Shown here one piece after another: positions 41,703 through 50,804 of a stretch of DNA of 64,000 nt. The position numbers and the translations under genes were made by a program. The DNA is from ZC4RG35 sp040878345 (GTDB lineage: Bacteria; Actinomycetota; Acidimicrobiia; Spongiisociales; ZC4RG35). Location: assembly GCA_040878345.1 (NCBI GenBank), contig JBBDML010000024.1, positions 1-64,000 on the forward strand, written 5' to 3'. The notes under the pieces were generated by a model. The model had not been told where the DNA came from, searched no databases, and saw only the letters and a list, made by a program, of their open reading frames with translations. Every line of letters starts with the position of its first letter. Position 1 is the first letter of the stretch.

Positions 41703-44453
41703 TCACCAACTGGAGAGCAGCCATACCTCGGGCTCCCATGATCCGGCGTCGATGCCGGCGAACAGAGAGACGGCTCGCACCGACTCCTCACGTGCCTCAT
41801 CGGTCCTGCCGGAGCGGTGGTGGAGATCGGCGAGATGGTTGCGGAGCGCCGCCTCCCGATGACGATGCCCGGTCGAGGCCGCGATCTCGATCGCCTGCTC
41901 GACCAGCGGATAGGCGGTCTCGACGTCACCCGAAGCCGCCAGGGCATGTGCCTTGTTGTTGAGGGCGGCCATCCGGGCCAGGTCGTCGGGGCCGGCGAGG
42001 GCGAGGGCTCGATCGAAGTGGGCCAGTGCCAAGGCCGGGTCGGAAGCGACCACACCCGATACGTTCTCGGCTCGAGAGAGCACATGGGGGTCGCCTCCCG
42101 ACTCCGCAGACCTCAACGACTCGACGGCACACGATCTCGCCGCCCCGTCGTCCCCCATCCGACGGTGGAGCATTGCCCAGTCGGCGTAGACAGTGGCAGG
42201 GTGGGGATGGGTGGAGACCGCCCTGGCGAAGTGCTCGCTTGCCACCTCGAACCGGCCCAAGAGCCGGTGCAGCTCGCCGAGTCGATGCTCCACCCTGCCC
42301 ACCGAGTCCGGGTCGGCGAGCATGACCGCGATGGTGAGCTCCTGGATGGCCATCGGATATTCGCCACGGGCCATGGCCAGCTCACCGAGAGCCAGACGTA
42401 TGTGTGCCTGGTCGGCTGCCCCCAGGGCCTCGGCCGACTGATAGAAGCTGGTCGCCTCCTCATTGGCATACATCGAACGGGCCAGGTCACCGGCGAGTCG
42501 GAACCAGTCAGCGGCGCGGTCGTCACCTGCCCCCTGGAACTGGCCGGCGATGGCGGCCGCCAGGCGAAGGTCCCTCGCCGCACCTGGCCTGGACGAGAGT
42601 GCCTCGGCGGCTCGCCTATGGAGGAGTCTGCGTCGCGCCATCGAGATCGACTGATAGGCGGTGCGCTCCAGGGCCTCCAGCGTGAGGCCCAATCCCGGGC
42701 TCTCAGGAAGGTCTCGCATCAGACCCGACCCCACCAGCTCCTCCACCGCCTCGACGACCTCCACCTCCGAGCGACCTGAGACCTCGCGCAGCAGGGTGAC
42801 CTCACAGATCCCGGTCAGGACCGCCGCGGTGGCCAGGACCTGTCGCCCCAGGTCGGTGAGGTCGGAGAGTCTCAGCTCCAGGTACCTGAGGACGCTGCCG
42901 TTCTCCACTTGCATCCCCTGATCGATCATCTCTCGGACCAGCAGCGGGACCCCCCCGGTGCGAGCCACGATTGCCGTTGCCTCTTCGGGGTCGGCCAGGG
43001 CACCGGCTATGTCGGTGACGGTCAGCGGGACCAGGGTGAGACGGTCGGCGCTGCGGACCAGGTCGAGGATCGGCGCCGGAGTGGCCTCGCCCTGGCGAAG
43101 CACCAGCACCAGCAAGATCGGGAGCCCCTCCACCCTTCGTCCCAGATAGGCGACGAATGAGGCCGAGGCCGGGTCCAGCCATTGTGCGTCATCGATCACC
43201 ATGAGCAAGGGACCCTGCGATGCCATCGCCGCCACGGTCTCGTAGAGGCCCTCGAGGAGTCTCAGCTCACCGAAACGGTCATTGGTCCCAGTCTCGTCTC
43301 GCCTCGCTCCTGGGATCAGCCGTGATGTCTCCTCGAGTGCCCAGGTGGGGACCAAGTCTCCGGCCATCTCGATCAGGTCTGCCCCACCGCGCAAGATCTG
43401 GGTGGCGACACCGTAGGGCAGGCCCTGTTCGCTGCGGTAGGCCCGGCCCACCAGGCTCCGATGACCCTGGGCGCCGACCTGGTTCGACAGCTCCTCCAGG
43501 AGCCTGGTCTTTCCCATCCATGGCCCGCCGCCCACCACGGCCACTTGTCCCTCATGTTGCGCCTCTGCCCACCACCCCCTGAGGGTCGACATCTCCAGCT
43601 CACGGTCGAGGAGCTGGTCGGGCCGGGGTGAGGAAGCGGTGGGCTCGGCCCTGACCCGTCGGCGGGCTCCTGGTGCCGGGGGAAGGTCATCGTCGAGGAT
43701 GGCCTCGTAGAGCTCGGTGGTCTCCGAGAGCGGGGGAACGCTCAACTCCCTGTCGAGGATGCCGACGAAACTGCGATAGGCCTCGATGGCGCCGGGTCGG
43801 TCGCCCGACCATGCATGGAGCAGCATGAGGAGCCGATGAGCGGGCTCGTGCAACTCATCGAGGTCGATCCAACGGCGAGCTGACGAGATGGCGGAGCGAT
43901 AGTCACCGGTGGAAGCCTGGGCGACGGCCAGCCGCTGGGTGGCGTCGGCGACCTTCAGCCGAAGTGACTCAGAGACGTTGCGGGCCCAGGACTCGAACTC
44001 GGGAGCCTCACGCACCATGAAGCCGGCGAGGAATTCACCACGGTATAGGGCCGTGGCTCGGGCCAGGTAGGGGATGCAGTCGGCGCAAACGTCACCTGGT
44101 TGATGGGCATGAGCCGTGGTGGCTTCGATCTCGGACTCGAACTCGCGGATGTCGATCACCGCATCGGGGTCGAGCATCACCCGGTCTCGGTCGGAGACCA
44201 CCGAGCCGGGCCCCGCCCCGGTACGTAGCGACGAGAGGGTTCGGCGCAGAGTGGCGCGGGCCCTCTCGGTGGACGATTCTGCCCAGAGGAGGGCAGCCAG
44301 CGTGTCGCGGCTCGACCCGCCTTCGACCGCCAGATAGGCAACCAGGGCGATGGCCTTACGGGTATCGACCTCCAGGGGGCGACCGTCGATGGCTATCTCG
44401 GGGGGCCCGAGCAGCCTGATATCGAGCAAGCAGGTTCCTCTTTCCGTGGACAA
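41703..44453 (-). CDS. SARP/BTAD-type regulator with AAA and TPR domains
   Basis: A 916-residue regulator. An OmpR-like winged helix (about 10-100, DIRLLGPPEIAIDG...RKAIALVAYLA) is followed by a bacterial transcriptional activator domain (about 105-255). The AAA-16 ATPase has Walker A GGPWMGKT (309-316) and Walker B LMVIDDAQWLDPAS. C-terminal TPR-like repeats follow. This is the large SARP architecture of actinobacteria. Its last base lies eight bases from the convergent peptidase gene. A fragment resembling its P-loop lies just upstream at 44529-44603. The target genes are unknown; the sensor module upstream is a candidate. Confidence 0.92.
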   Translation of the reverse strand: MSTERGTCLLDIRLLGPPEIAIDGRPLEVDTRKAIALVAYLAVEGGSSRDTLAALLWAESSTERARATLRRTLSSLRTGAGPGSVVSDRDRVMLDPDAVIDIREFESEIEATTAHAHQPGDVCADCIPYLARATALYRGEFLAGFMVREAPEFESWARNVSESLRLKVADATQRLAVAQASTGDYRSAISSARRWIDLDELHEPAHRLLMLLHAWSGDRPGAIEAYRSFVGILDRELSVPPLSETTELYEAILDDDLPPAPGARRRVRAEPTASSPRPDQLLDRELEMSTLRGWWAEAQHEGQVAVVGGGPWMGKTRLLEELSNQVGAQGHRSLVGRAYRSEQGLPYGVATQILRGGADLIEMAGDLVPTWALEETSRLIPGARRDETGTNDRFGELRLLEGLYETVAAMASQGPLLMVIDDAQWLDPASASFVAYLGRRVEGLPILLVLVLRQGEATPAPILDLVRSADRLTLVPLTVTDIAGALADPEEATAIVARTGGVPLLVREMIDQGMQVENGSVLRYLELRLSDLTDLGRQVLATAAVLTGICEVTLLREVSGRSEVEVVEAVEELVGSGLMRDLPESPGLGLTLEALERTAYQSISMARRRLLHRRAAEALSSRPGAARDLRLAAAIAGQFQGAGDDRAADWFRLAGDLARSMYANEEATSFYQSAEALGAADQAHIRLALGELAMARGEYPMAIQELTIAVMLADPDSVGRVEHRLGELHRLLGRFEVASEHFARAVSTHPHPATVYADWAMLHRRMGDDGAARSCAVESLRSAESGGDPHVLSRAENVSGVVASDPALALAHFDRALALAGPDDLARMAALNNKAHALAASGDVETAYPLVEQAIEIAASTGHRHREAALRNHLADLHHRSGRTDEAREESVRAVSLFAGIDAGSWEPEVWLLSSW

Positions 44454-44528
44454 GATACTTGAGCGTTACGATTTCTGAGATGTCCTCTCCTCGGAACGGT
44501 GCTGATTGCGCGTCCGTGGCCGCATCTC

Positions 44529-44603
44529 CTAGCCGATGGCCTCGCCTGCGAGCTCTACCAGGAGTCCTGTCTTCCCCATCCATGGCCCGCTGCCCACCAA
44601 CTC
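44529..44603 (-). pseudogene. P-loop fragment of a second SARP/AAA gene
   Basis: The minus-strand frame ending at 44529 reads ELVGSGPWMGKTGLLVELAGEA, which parallels VVGGGPWMGKTRLLEELSNQVG in the adjacent regulator. Nothing else of that gene is visible, so it looks like a remnant of a duplicated regulator. Confidence 0.6.
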
Positions 44604-44652
44604 CGTGAAATCGGTTGCGGTTACGTAACGGGCTTCGACAAGACTGAGGATC

Positions 44653-45819
44653 ATGTCTGACCAGACCGGAGGCGGTCGGGCCCAAACCGTCCCACGAAGG
44701 TGGGTCCGATTCGGCGCCCTCGCCGGGCTCGTTGTGGCGGTTGCCTTGGTTGGGCTGGTTGTCGTCTTCGAGTGGGGGGGAGCCACAACCGATTATCCGT
44801 TGTTGATCACCGCCTTGACCAGCGTTGTCGTTGGCTATCTCATCCTGATTCGAACCGACGGGAATCGGGTGGGTTGGGCTCTCATGATGCTGACGATCTC
44901 GATGGCTGGAGCCGGTGTGGCCGGGTGGGTTTCCGATCAGGGCAACCTGATAGGTGACGCCATCGGGGGGGCGATGTGGTTCTTGCTCTTGGTCTCGATG
45001 AGCTTTCTCATCTATTGGTTTCCCACCGGCCGAGCAGTGTCGTCGCGCTGGCGATGGGTCGGCTGGTTGGGATCGATCTTGACCTTTCAAGCCCTCAGCT
45101 ACATGTTTGTCGAGGAGGTCTGCGTGGACGAGGGGGACGTGTGCCAAGCCTGGGCTCCAAACCCCATAGGGATCCCGAGGATCCCAAACCCCGAGTATGG
45201 GCCCTTCGCCGACATCGGGCTCTTGCTCGTGTTCGGTTTTCTCTTGGCTGCGGTGACTTCGCTTATCTTTCGGTTCGTCAGAGCCCGTGGTGTGGAGCGG
45301 CTACAACTGAGGTGGCTGGCAGTCGCAGGCGTGATCCTTCTGGTGGGGATCCTCATCTCGGACCGGGTTCCAGTATCGGACCAAGCGGCAAACATGCTGT
45401 TCGGTATCTCGATGCTGGGGCTTCCCCTTGCCGTGGGCGCCTCGGTGCTCCGTTATCGGCTGTATGAGATCGATCGGATCATCTCTCGGACGGTGTCTTA
45501 TGCGGTGATCGTGGGGGTGTTGGGGTTGGTCCTGTTTGGTCTGGTCGCCGGTTTGGGTGCTTGGGTGGGTCGTGACAACCAGCTGGTGGTGGCGGTGTCG
45601 ACGTTGGCGGTGGCGGCCTTGTTCAGCCCGGTCCGTCGTCGGGTTCAGGGTTGGGTGGATCGTCGTTTCAACCGTTCCCGTTATGACGCCGAGCGGGTGA
45701 TGTCCGAGTTTGCGGGGTCGCTGCGGGATCGGGTGGACCCTGATGGTGTGGTCGAGGGTTGGGTTGGTGTCGTGACCCAGACCATGCAGCCCTCGTCCGT
45801 GGGAGTGTGGGTGCGTTGA
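44653..45819 (+). CDS. Membrane sensor half, paralogue 1
   Basis: A 388-residue protein with about seven to eight transmembrane helices, then the juxtamembrane segment LRYRLYEIDRIISRTVSYAVIVGVLG typical of actinobacterial 7TM-type histidine kinases. A cytosolic linker (RRRVQGWVDRRFNRSRYDAERVMSEFAGSLRDRVDPDGV) follows, and the protein stops at VGVWVR, just where a GAF domain would start. An extracytoplasmic Cys-containing loop (EEVCVDEGDVCQAW) may sense redox or ligand. The downstream gene at 47031 begins with the rest of a GAF domain. The last 365 bp are nearly identical to those of the next gene. Confidence 0.75.
   Translation: MSDQTGGGRAQTVPRRWVRFGALAGLVVAVALVGLVVVFEWGGATTDYPLLITALTSVVVGYLILIRTDGNRVGWALMMLTISMAGAGVAGWVSDQGNLIGDAIGGAMWFLLLVSMSFLIYWFPTGRAVSSRWRWVGWLGSILTFQALSYMFVEEVCVDEGDVCQAWAPNPIGIPRIPNPEYGPFADIGLLLVFGFLLAAVTSLIFRFVRARGVERLQLRWLAVAGVILLVGILISDRVPVSDQAANMLFGISMLGLPLAVGASVLRYRLYEIDRIISRTVSYAVIVGVLGLVLFGLVAGLGAWVGRDNQLVVAVSTLAVAALFSPVRRRVQGWVDRRFNRSRYDAERVMSEFAGSLRDRVDPDGVVEGWVGVVTQTMQPSSVGVWVR
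45451..45815 (+). repeat. Near-identical 3' segment, copy 1
   Basis: It matches 46559-46923 with only isolated mismatches (one near each end in hand comparison), while the preceding parts of the two genes differ. It encodes RYRLYEIDR through GVWVR. Confidence 0.9.
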
Positions 45820-45868
45820 CAGAGCGGAGAGTTGTCGCTGACTGGTCATTCGGCCCGACCGTCGAACC

Positions 45869-46930
45869 GTGGAGACCGTGATGGCCGTGGGTCGACTTCG
45901 CCTCAGGGTCGCCTCCTGGTCCCTCTTCGTTCTCGGTGTTGCGGCATATGCAGCTGCGTTCATGTTCGACACTCCTCCGTATGTCAACCTTGCAGACGCC
46001 ACTTGGGCGATCTCGTTCAGCGTGTTGCTGGTGGTTGGACTGATCCTGACACTTCGAATCCCGGGCAATGTCTTCGGGTGGATGGTCATGGCCACTTCTG
46101 GGCTTGTCGGCGCAGGTGTCGCGCTGGATGAATATGGTCTTGAAGGTCTAGGGGACGATCTCGGCGGCGTCGGCCTTCTCATTGCTTTAAGTGCCCTCTA
46201 CTTGTTCCCTGATGGCTTGCTCCCAGCGAAGCTGTGGAGGGGTGTTTTTCTGGCTGGCGTGGTCGCCCTCGTCGGTGTGGCACGTCTGGTGGAGCCCGCT
46301 CTCATGGCCCAAGTCGAGGGGTACGGAATCGTCACGATCCTACTCGGGGCACTCGGCGCCGTTCTGCATCGTGGTATTACGGGAGGCCCGATACTACGTC
46401 GTCAGATCGGCCTGCCGCTAACGATGGTCATGCTGGGTCTGGTGATCGGTGCCTTGATCCCCCTATGGCCTGGTGAGGTCGCACCTGATTGGGTGGGATT
46501 GGTGCCCACTCTCCTGATAACAGTGGGCTTTCCCGTGTCAATCGGGGTCTCCATAACCCGTTATCGCCTGTATGAGATCGATCGGATCATCTCTCGGACG
46601 GTGTCTTATGCGGTGATCGTGGGGGTGTTGGGGTTGGTCCTGTTTGGTCTGGTCGCCGGTTTGGGTGCTTGGGTGGGTCGTGACAACCAGCTGGTGGTGG
46701 CGGTGTCGACGTTGGCGGTGGCGGCCTTGTTCAGCCCGGTCCGTCGTCGGGTTCAGGGTTGGGTGGATCGTCGTTTCAACCGTTCCCGTTATGACGCCGA
46801 GCGGGTGATGTCCGAGTTTGCGGGGTCGCTGCGGGATCGGGTGGACCCTGATGGTGTGGTCGAGGGTTGGGTTGGTGTCGTGACCCAGACCATGCAGCCC
46901 TCGTCCGTGGGAGTCTGGGTGCGTCAGTGA
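45869..46930 (+). CDS. Membrane sensor half, paralogue 2
   Basis: A 353-residue paralogue of the preceding gene. Its transmembrane part is diverged (for example WSLFVLGVAAYAAAFMF, VLLVVGLILTLRI, VGLLIALSALYLFPDGLL), but the segment from RYRLYEIDR to GVWVRQ is the same. It also ends just before a GAF domain. The start is GTG at 45869 or ATG at 45881. It is followed after 100 bp by the GAF-phosphatase gene, with which it probably forms a signalling unit. Confidence 0.75.
   Translation: METVMAVGRLRLRVASWSLFVLGVAAYAAAFMFDTPPYVNLADATWAISFSVLLVVGLILTLRIPGNVFGWMVMATSGLVGAGVALDEYGLEGLGDDLGGVGLLIALSALYLFPDGLLPAKLWRGVFLAGVVALVGVARLVEPALMAQVEGYGIVTILLGALGAVLHRGITGGPILRRQIGLPLTMVMLGLVIGALIPLWPGEVAPDWVGLVPTLLITVGFPVSIGVSITRYRLYEIDRIISRTVSYAVIVGVLGLVLFGLVAGLGAWVGRDNQLVVAVSTLAVAALFSPVRRRVQGWVDRRFNRSRYDAERVMSEFAGSLRDRVDPDGVVEGWVGVVTQTMQPSSVGVWVRQ
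46559..46923 (+). repeat. Near-identical 3' segment, copy 2
   Basis: Counterpart of 45451-45815 at an offset of 1108 bp. The two copies suggest recent gene conversion or duplication of the intracellular linker. Confidence 0.9.
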
Positions 46931-47030
46931 CCCGGTCAGGTGATGATGCTCATTGCCAGCGTGAAGATGGCGCAGGGATGGTCAACCCTCTCGTAACGGT
47001 TTCGGGACGATCTTTCAGTATCAATAAGCC

Positions 47031-48617
47031 ATGGTCCAGCTAGGGAGACGGCGTCAGACCGTGAAGGATGGCCCTTCCCCGCCCCTTTCGGCCCCGCCCG
47101 GGGAGGCTTCGACGATGATGGACCCGATCCCGATTCCCGCTGGCGACCCGCTCGAGACGGTGCTCCTCACCTCGGGGGCACCGTTGGAGGTCCGGTCGCT
47201 AGAGCTCGTGTCTCCGACCGTCGACAAGCTGAAAGAGGCCGGGGTCGAGCTGGTGATCCCCTTGATCGGCCAGGGTGAGCTTCTCGGCGCCCTCTTTCTC
47301 GGGCGCCGCCTTTCCGACCAGCCCTACTCGACCGACGATCGTCGTCTCCTCGGCAATCTCGCCTCCCAGGTGGCGCCGGCGATGAAGGTGGCTCAGCTGA
47401 TCCGTGAGCAACAGGTCGAGGCGGAGGAGCGGGAGCGGATCCAGCAAGAGCTCCAAGTCGCGGCTCTGATCCAACAGACCCTGCTGCCCAAGGAGCTGCC
47501 TTCGATCCCGGGCTGGAGCGTCGACGCCTTCTACCGCCCGGCCCGCGCCGTCGGTGGTGACTTCTACGACTTCATCGACATTGGCCAGGGACGTCTGGGG
47601 GTGGTGATCGGCGACGTCACCGACAAAGGTGTACCAGCCGCTCTGGTGATGGCGACCTGCCGGTCGATGCTCAGGGCCGCAGCCGGCCACCATCAATCGC
47701 CGTCGTTGGTGCTCGCCGAGGTCAACGACAACCTGGTTCCCGAGATCCCGCCCGCCATGTTCGTCACCTGTCTCTACGCCATCATCGACACCTCGGTCGG
47801 GGACGTGGTCTTCGCCAACGCCGGTCACAATCTCCCCTATGTGCGAACCCAGGATGGAGTCCTCGAGCTGAGGGCTGTGGGAATGCCTTTGGGGCTGATG
47901 GCCGAGATGACGTATGAGGAGAAGACCTACAGGCTCGGGGACGGCGAGCTCATGGTGCTCACCAGCGATGGGATCACCGAAGCCCATAGCCCCGAGGGAG
48001 AGATGTATGGCTTCGCCAGGCTGATGGCCAGGATCGCCTCGCGTCCCGGGGACCAGGTCGGGGTGGTTGCCTCGATGATCGCAGATCTCGAGCGGTGGAC
48101 CGGCCCCGGTGCCGACCAGGAGGACGACATAACACTGGTCGTGATCCGCCGCACCGCTTCGGCCGCCCGCGCCGCCGAGACCTTCGATGAGCAGTCACTG
48201 GTCAAATTCACCCTTCCCAGCCTGGAAGGCAATGAGCGGATGGCCATCGCCAAGGTCACCGATGCCGTCGAGCCACTCGGCCTGGAGAGAGCCAAGCTCG
48301 ACCGACTGAAGACCGCGGTCGGCGAGACCGTGATGAACGCCATCGAACACGGCAACGAGTACGACCCCGACCTCGAAGTCGAGGTCGAGGTCACGGCGTC
48401 GCCTTCGAGAGTGAAAGTCATGGTGACCGACGCCGGCCGGGACAAGGAGATCCCCGAGGCGGTCACTCCGAACTTGGAGGCGAAGCTGGCCGGGGAGCAG
48501 GAAGCCCGAGGGTGGGGGCTGTTTCTCATCGGTCAGATGGTCGACGAGGTCAACCGGAGCCGTCAGGACGGGCGACAGGTTGTGGAATTGATAGTGCACC
48601 GGGAAGGAGCGATGTGA
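47031..48617 (+). CDS. GAF-SpoIIE phosphatase-HATPase switch protein
   Basis: A 528-residue partner-switching regulator. An N-terminal partial GAF (VELVIPLIGQGELLGALFLGRRLSDQPYSTDDRRLLGNLASQVA, about 70-120) leads into a coiled linker (VEAEERERIQQELQVAALIQQTLLP). A PP2C/SpoIIE phosphatase domain follows (about 160-375, with VGGDFYDF, GVVIGDVTDKGVPAAL, LVLTSDGITEA and DQEDDITLVVIR). A C-terminal RsbW-like HATPase has ETVMNAIEHGNEYDP and GWGLFLIGQMVD. It would both dephosphorylate and phosphorylate STAS antagonists such as the two downstream. The N terminus before residue 65 is low-complexity and may not be native. Confidence 0.9.
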   Translation: MVQLGRRRQTVKDGPSPPLSAPPGEASTMMDPIPIPAGDPLETVLLTSGAPLEVRSLELVSPTVDKLKEAGVELVIPLIGQGELLGALFLGRRLSDQPYSTDDRRLLGNLASQVAPAMKVAQLIREQQVEAEERERIQQELQVAALIQQTLLPKELPSIPGWSVDAFYRPARAVGGDFYDFIDIGQGRLGVVIGDVTDKGVPAALVMATCRSMLRAAAGHHQSPSLVLAEVNDNLVPEIPPAMFVTCLYAIIDTSVGDVVFANAGHNLPYVRTQDGVLELRAVGMPLGLMAEMTYEEKTYRLGDGELMVLTSDGITEAHSPEGEMYGFARLMARIASRPGDQVGVVASMIADLERWTGPGADQEDDITLVVIRRTASAARAAETFDEQSLVKFTLPSLEGNERMAIAKVTDAVEPLGLERAKLDRLKTAVGETVMNAIEHGNEYDPDLEVEVEVTASPSRVKVMVTDAGRDKEIPEAVTPNLEAKLAGEQEARGWGLFLIGQMVDEVNRSRQDGRQVVELIVHREGAM

Positions 48618-48952
48618 TGACGGACGAGGAGTTCAGAGCCACGGTTGGCGACGGTGACGAGGGACCGGTGATCCACCTGGTGGGCACCGTCAACCGGGTC
48701 GCCAAGGAACCGCTGGACGCGGCTTATGTAGAGGCTTCGAGCCACGCCGGCGAGATCATGCTCGACTTCAGCGACGTCGACTACATCAATTCCACCGGGA
48801 TCGCGGTGATCGTGGGGATCCTGGCGATGGCCAGGTCCGGAGACCGCACCGTGGGCGCCCGCGGCCTCACCCAGCACTACCGGGAGGTCTTCGAGATCAC
48901 CCGGCTATCCGACTTCATGAACATCTACGAGCAAACATCCACCAGCGACTGA
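48617..48952 (+). CDS. STAS anti-sigma-factor antagonist 1
   Basis: A 111-residue STAS domain protein. The phosphorylatable Ser lies in VDYINSTGIAVIVGIL. The ATG at 48617 shares its A with the upstream TGA. It is the likely substrate of the SpoIIE/HATPase protein in a partner-switch cascade that frees a sigma factor. No sigma-factor gene is nearby. Confidence 0.9.
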   Translation: MTDEEFRATVGDGDEGPVIHLVGTVNRVAKEPLDAAYVEASSHAGEIMLDFSDVDYINSTGIAVIVGILAMARSGDRTVGARGLTQHYREVFEITRLSDFMNIYEQTSTSD

Positions 48953-48964
48953 GGAGAGGCACAG

Positions 48965-49312
48965 GTGAATCCCCCCAATCTGACGATGAGCATTCGAGAG
49001 GTGTCCCACGGTGTCCGTGTCATCGACATCGTCGGCGAGATCACCTCATTCTCGGAACAAGACATCAAAGCTGTTCATGAGACTGCCGGCGCCGGGGCCA
49101 GCGCCGTGATCCTCAACTTCAGCGGGCTCGAGTACATGAACAGCGGCGGTATCGGCCTCTTGGTGACCACCCTGATCCGGGCCCAGAGAGACGGGCACGC
49201 CCTTCGTGCCTACGGCCTATCGGATCACTACCGCCAGATCTTCTCACTCACCCGTCTCGACGAGGCGATCGGGATCTTCGACGACGAGAGCGCCGCCGCC
49301 GTCGGTCATTGA
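48965..49312 (+). CDS. STAS anti-sigma-factor antagonist 2
   Basis: A 115-residue STAS protein with GLEYMNSGGIGLLVTTLI carrying the conserved Ser. GTG start at 48965 after GAGGAG, 12 bases behind STAS 1. Two antagonists beside one kinase/phosphatase suggest parallel outputs. Confidence 0.9.
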   Translation: MNPPNLTMSIREVSHGVRVIDIVGEITSFSEQDIKAVHETAGAGASAVILNFSGLEYMNSGGIGLLVTTLIRAQRDGHALRAYGLSDHYRQIFSLTRLDEAIGIFDDESAAAVGH

Positions 49313-49313
49313 C

Positions 49314-50708
49314 TCAGTCTCGGTCGAGGGCGGCCCGGGCGGCGTGATAGCCGCACATGCCATGAACCCCGGCGCCTGGCGGGGTGGCTGAGGAGCAGAG
49401 GAACACCCCACCGCCCAGGGTGTATGGGCGCTTGGTCCCCATCTGGAGGACCTTCCCGATCCCGAAACCGCCCCCACCGATGTCGCCACCGACGTTGTTG
49501 GGGTTGTAGGCCTGGTACTCGGCAGCGTTGCGGGTGCTCCTCCTGAGGATCAGGTCTCTGAACCCGGGGGCAAATCGCTCGATCTGGGCCTCGATGGCGT
49601 CGGTTACGTCGACCGTGGAGCCATTGGGCACATGACAGTATCCCCAGGCGGTGTGTTTGCCGGCCGGGGCCCTGGTGTCGTCGAACAGCGACTGCTGTGC
49701 CAACAACACGAAGGGCCTATCCGGGTGCTCTCCTTTGAACACGGAGCGCTCGGCGGCTTCGACCTCTTCGAAGGTCCCGCCGACATGGACCGTTCCGGCC
49801 TGGCCACTCAGCGGATCGGCCCATGGGATCGGCCCGTCAAGGGCCCAATCGACTTTGAACACCCCTGGTCCGGGACGCCAACGCGTCAGTCGCCGCACAT
49901 TCGACGAGGCAATCCGATCCCTCGCCATCTCATAGGCGGCCGGTGGCATCACGTCGAGCATCAAGATATCCCCTGGAAGCTCGGAGACGTGGGCCACCCG
50001 CCGGCCGGTCTCGATGACCCCACCATGCTCGGCGAGTTGGGCGGCCAGCGCATCGGTTATGGCCATCGACCCTCCGCGGCTCACTGGCCATCCCATCACA
50101 TGACCTATCACGCCCAGCATCAGACCCACCCCGCTGGTGGCAGGGGCGGTGAATGGAGCGATGGCATGGGCGGCCAGGCCCGCGATCAAGGCTTTTGCCT
50201 CGGTCGAGTCGAATCGCTTGGCGAGGATCGAGGCGGGCAGACCACCGATGACGGCCACGCGAGCGAATGCCGCCTTGTGCTTCGGGTTCAAGGTGATCGG
50301 GCTGAGCACGTCCTCGACCAACTCCTCGAGCTGGTCTGCGAGTGGTGTGATGAGCGATGAGTACTTGGGGCCGTCCTCTCCGAGTTGCCTCGCTGTCTCC
50401 TCGACGGACCGATGTAGTGCCACCGCCCGGCCACCATCCGATGGGTGGGCGAACGGAATCGGTGGCTGGATCCAGCCCACTTCGAGCCCGATGTGATTGA
50501 AGAAGGGTGACGCGATCCCCGACGGGTGTATCGCCGAGCAGACGTCGTGTCTGAATCCGGGAAGAGTCAGCTCCTCGGTTCTCGCCCCGCCCCCTATGAC
50601 TTCGGCCGCCTCGACTACCAGGACCTTGCGGCCCGAACGTGCAAGCTCAACCGCCGCCGCCAACCCGTTGGGGCCGGCCCCCACCACTGATGCGTCGTAC
50701 TGAGTCAT
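49314..50708 (-). CDS. Phytoene-dehydrogenase-like FAD oxidoreductase
   Basis: A 464-residue CrtI/amine-oxidase-fold flavoprotein. VVGAGPNGLAAAVELARSGRKVLVVEAAEVIGGGART is the N-terminal FAD site, and the C-terminal motif near GGGVFLCSSATPPGAGVHGMCGYHAA completes it. Members oxidise or isomerise polyenes or retinoids. No carotenoid genes are nearby, so the substrate is open. It converges on the STAS gene with a one-base gap. Confidence 0.88.
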   Translation of the reverse strand: MTQYDASVVGAGPNGLAAAVELARSGRKVLVVEAAEVIGGGARTEELTLPGFRHDVCSAIHPSGIASPFFNHIGLEVGWIQPPIPFAHPSDGGRAVALHRSVEETARQLGEDGPKYSSLITPLADQLEELVEDVLSPITLNPKHKAAFARVAVIGGLPASILAKRFDSTEAKALIAGLAAHAIAPFTAPATSGVGLMLGVIGHVMGWPVSRGGSMAITDALAAQLAEHGGVIETGRRVAHVSELPGDILMLDVMPPAAYEMARDRIASSNVRRLTRWRPGPGVFKVDWALDGPIPWADPLSGQAGTVHVGGTFEEVEAAERSVFKGEHPDRPFVLLAQQSLFDDTRAPAGKHTAWGYCHVPNGSTVDVTDAIEAQIERFAPGFRDLILRRSTRNAAEYQAYNPNNVGGDIGGGGFGIGKVLQMGTKRPYTLGGGVFLCSSATPPGAGVHGMCGYHAARAALDRD

Positions 50709-50804
50709 CCCTCGATTGTGCCCGATCTGGCGTTACGGGTTGGTGAACCGCCCTCCGTAACGGTTGCGGAACGCCAACCAGTTACAAAGCCAGAGAAAGG
50801 AGAC

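Noticed and set aside
45301..46182. Minus-strand frame rich in His, Pro and Thr
   Set aside because: Shadow of the duplicated sensor genes on the plus strand.
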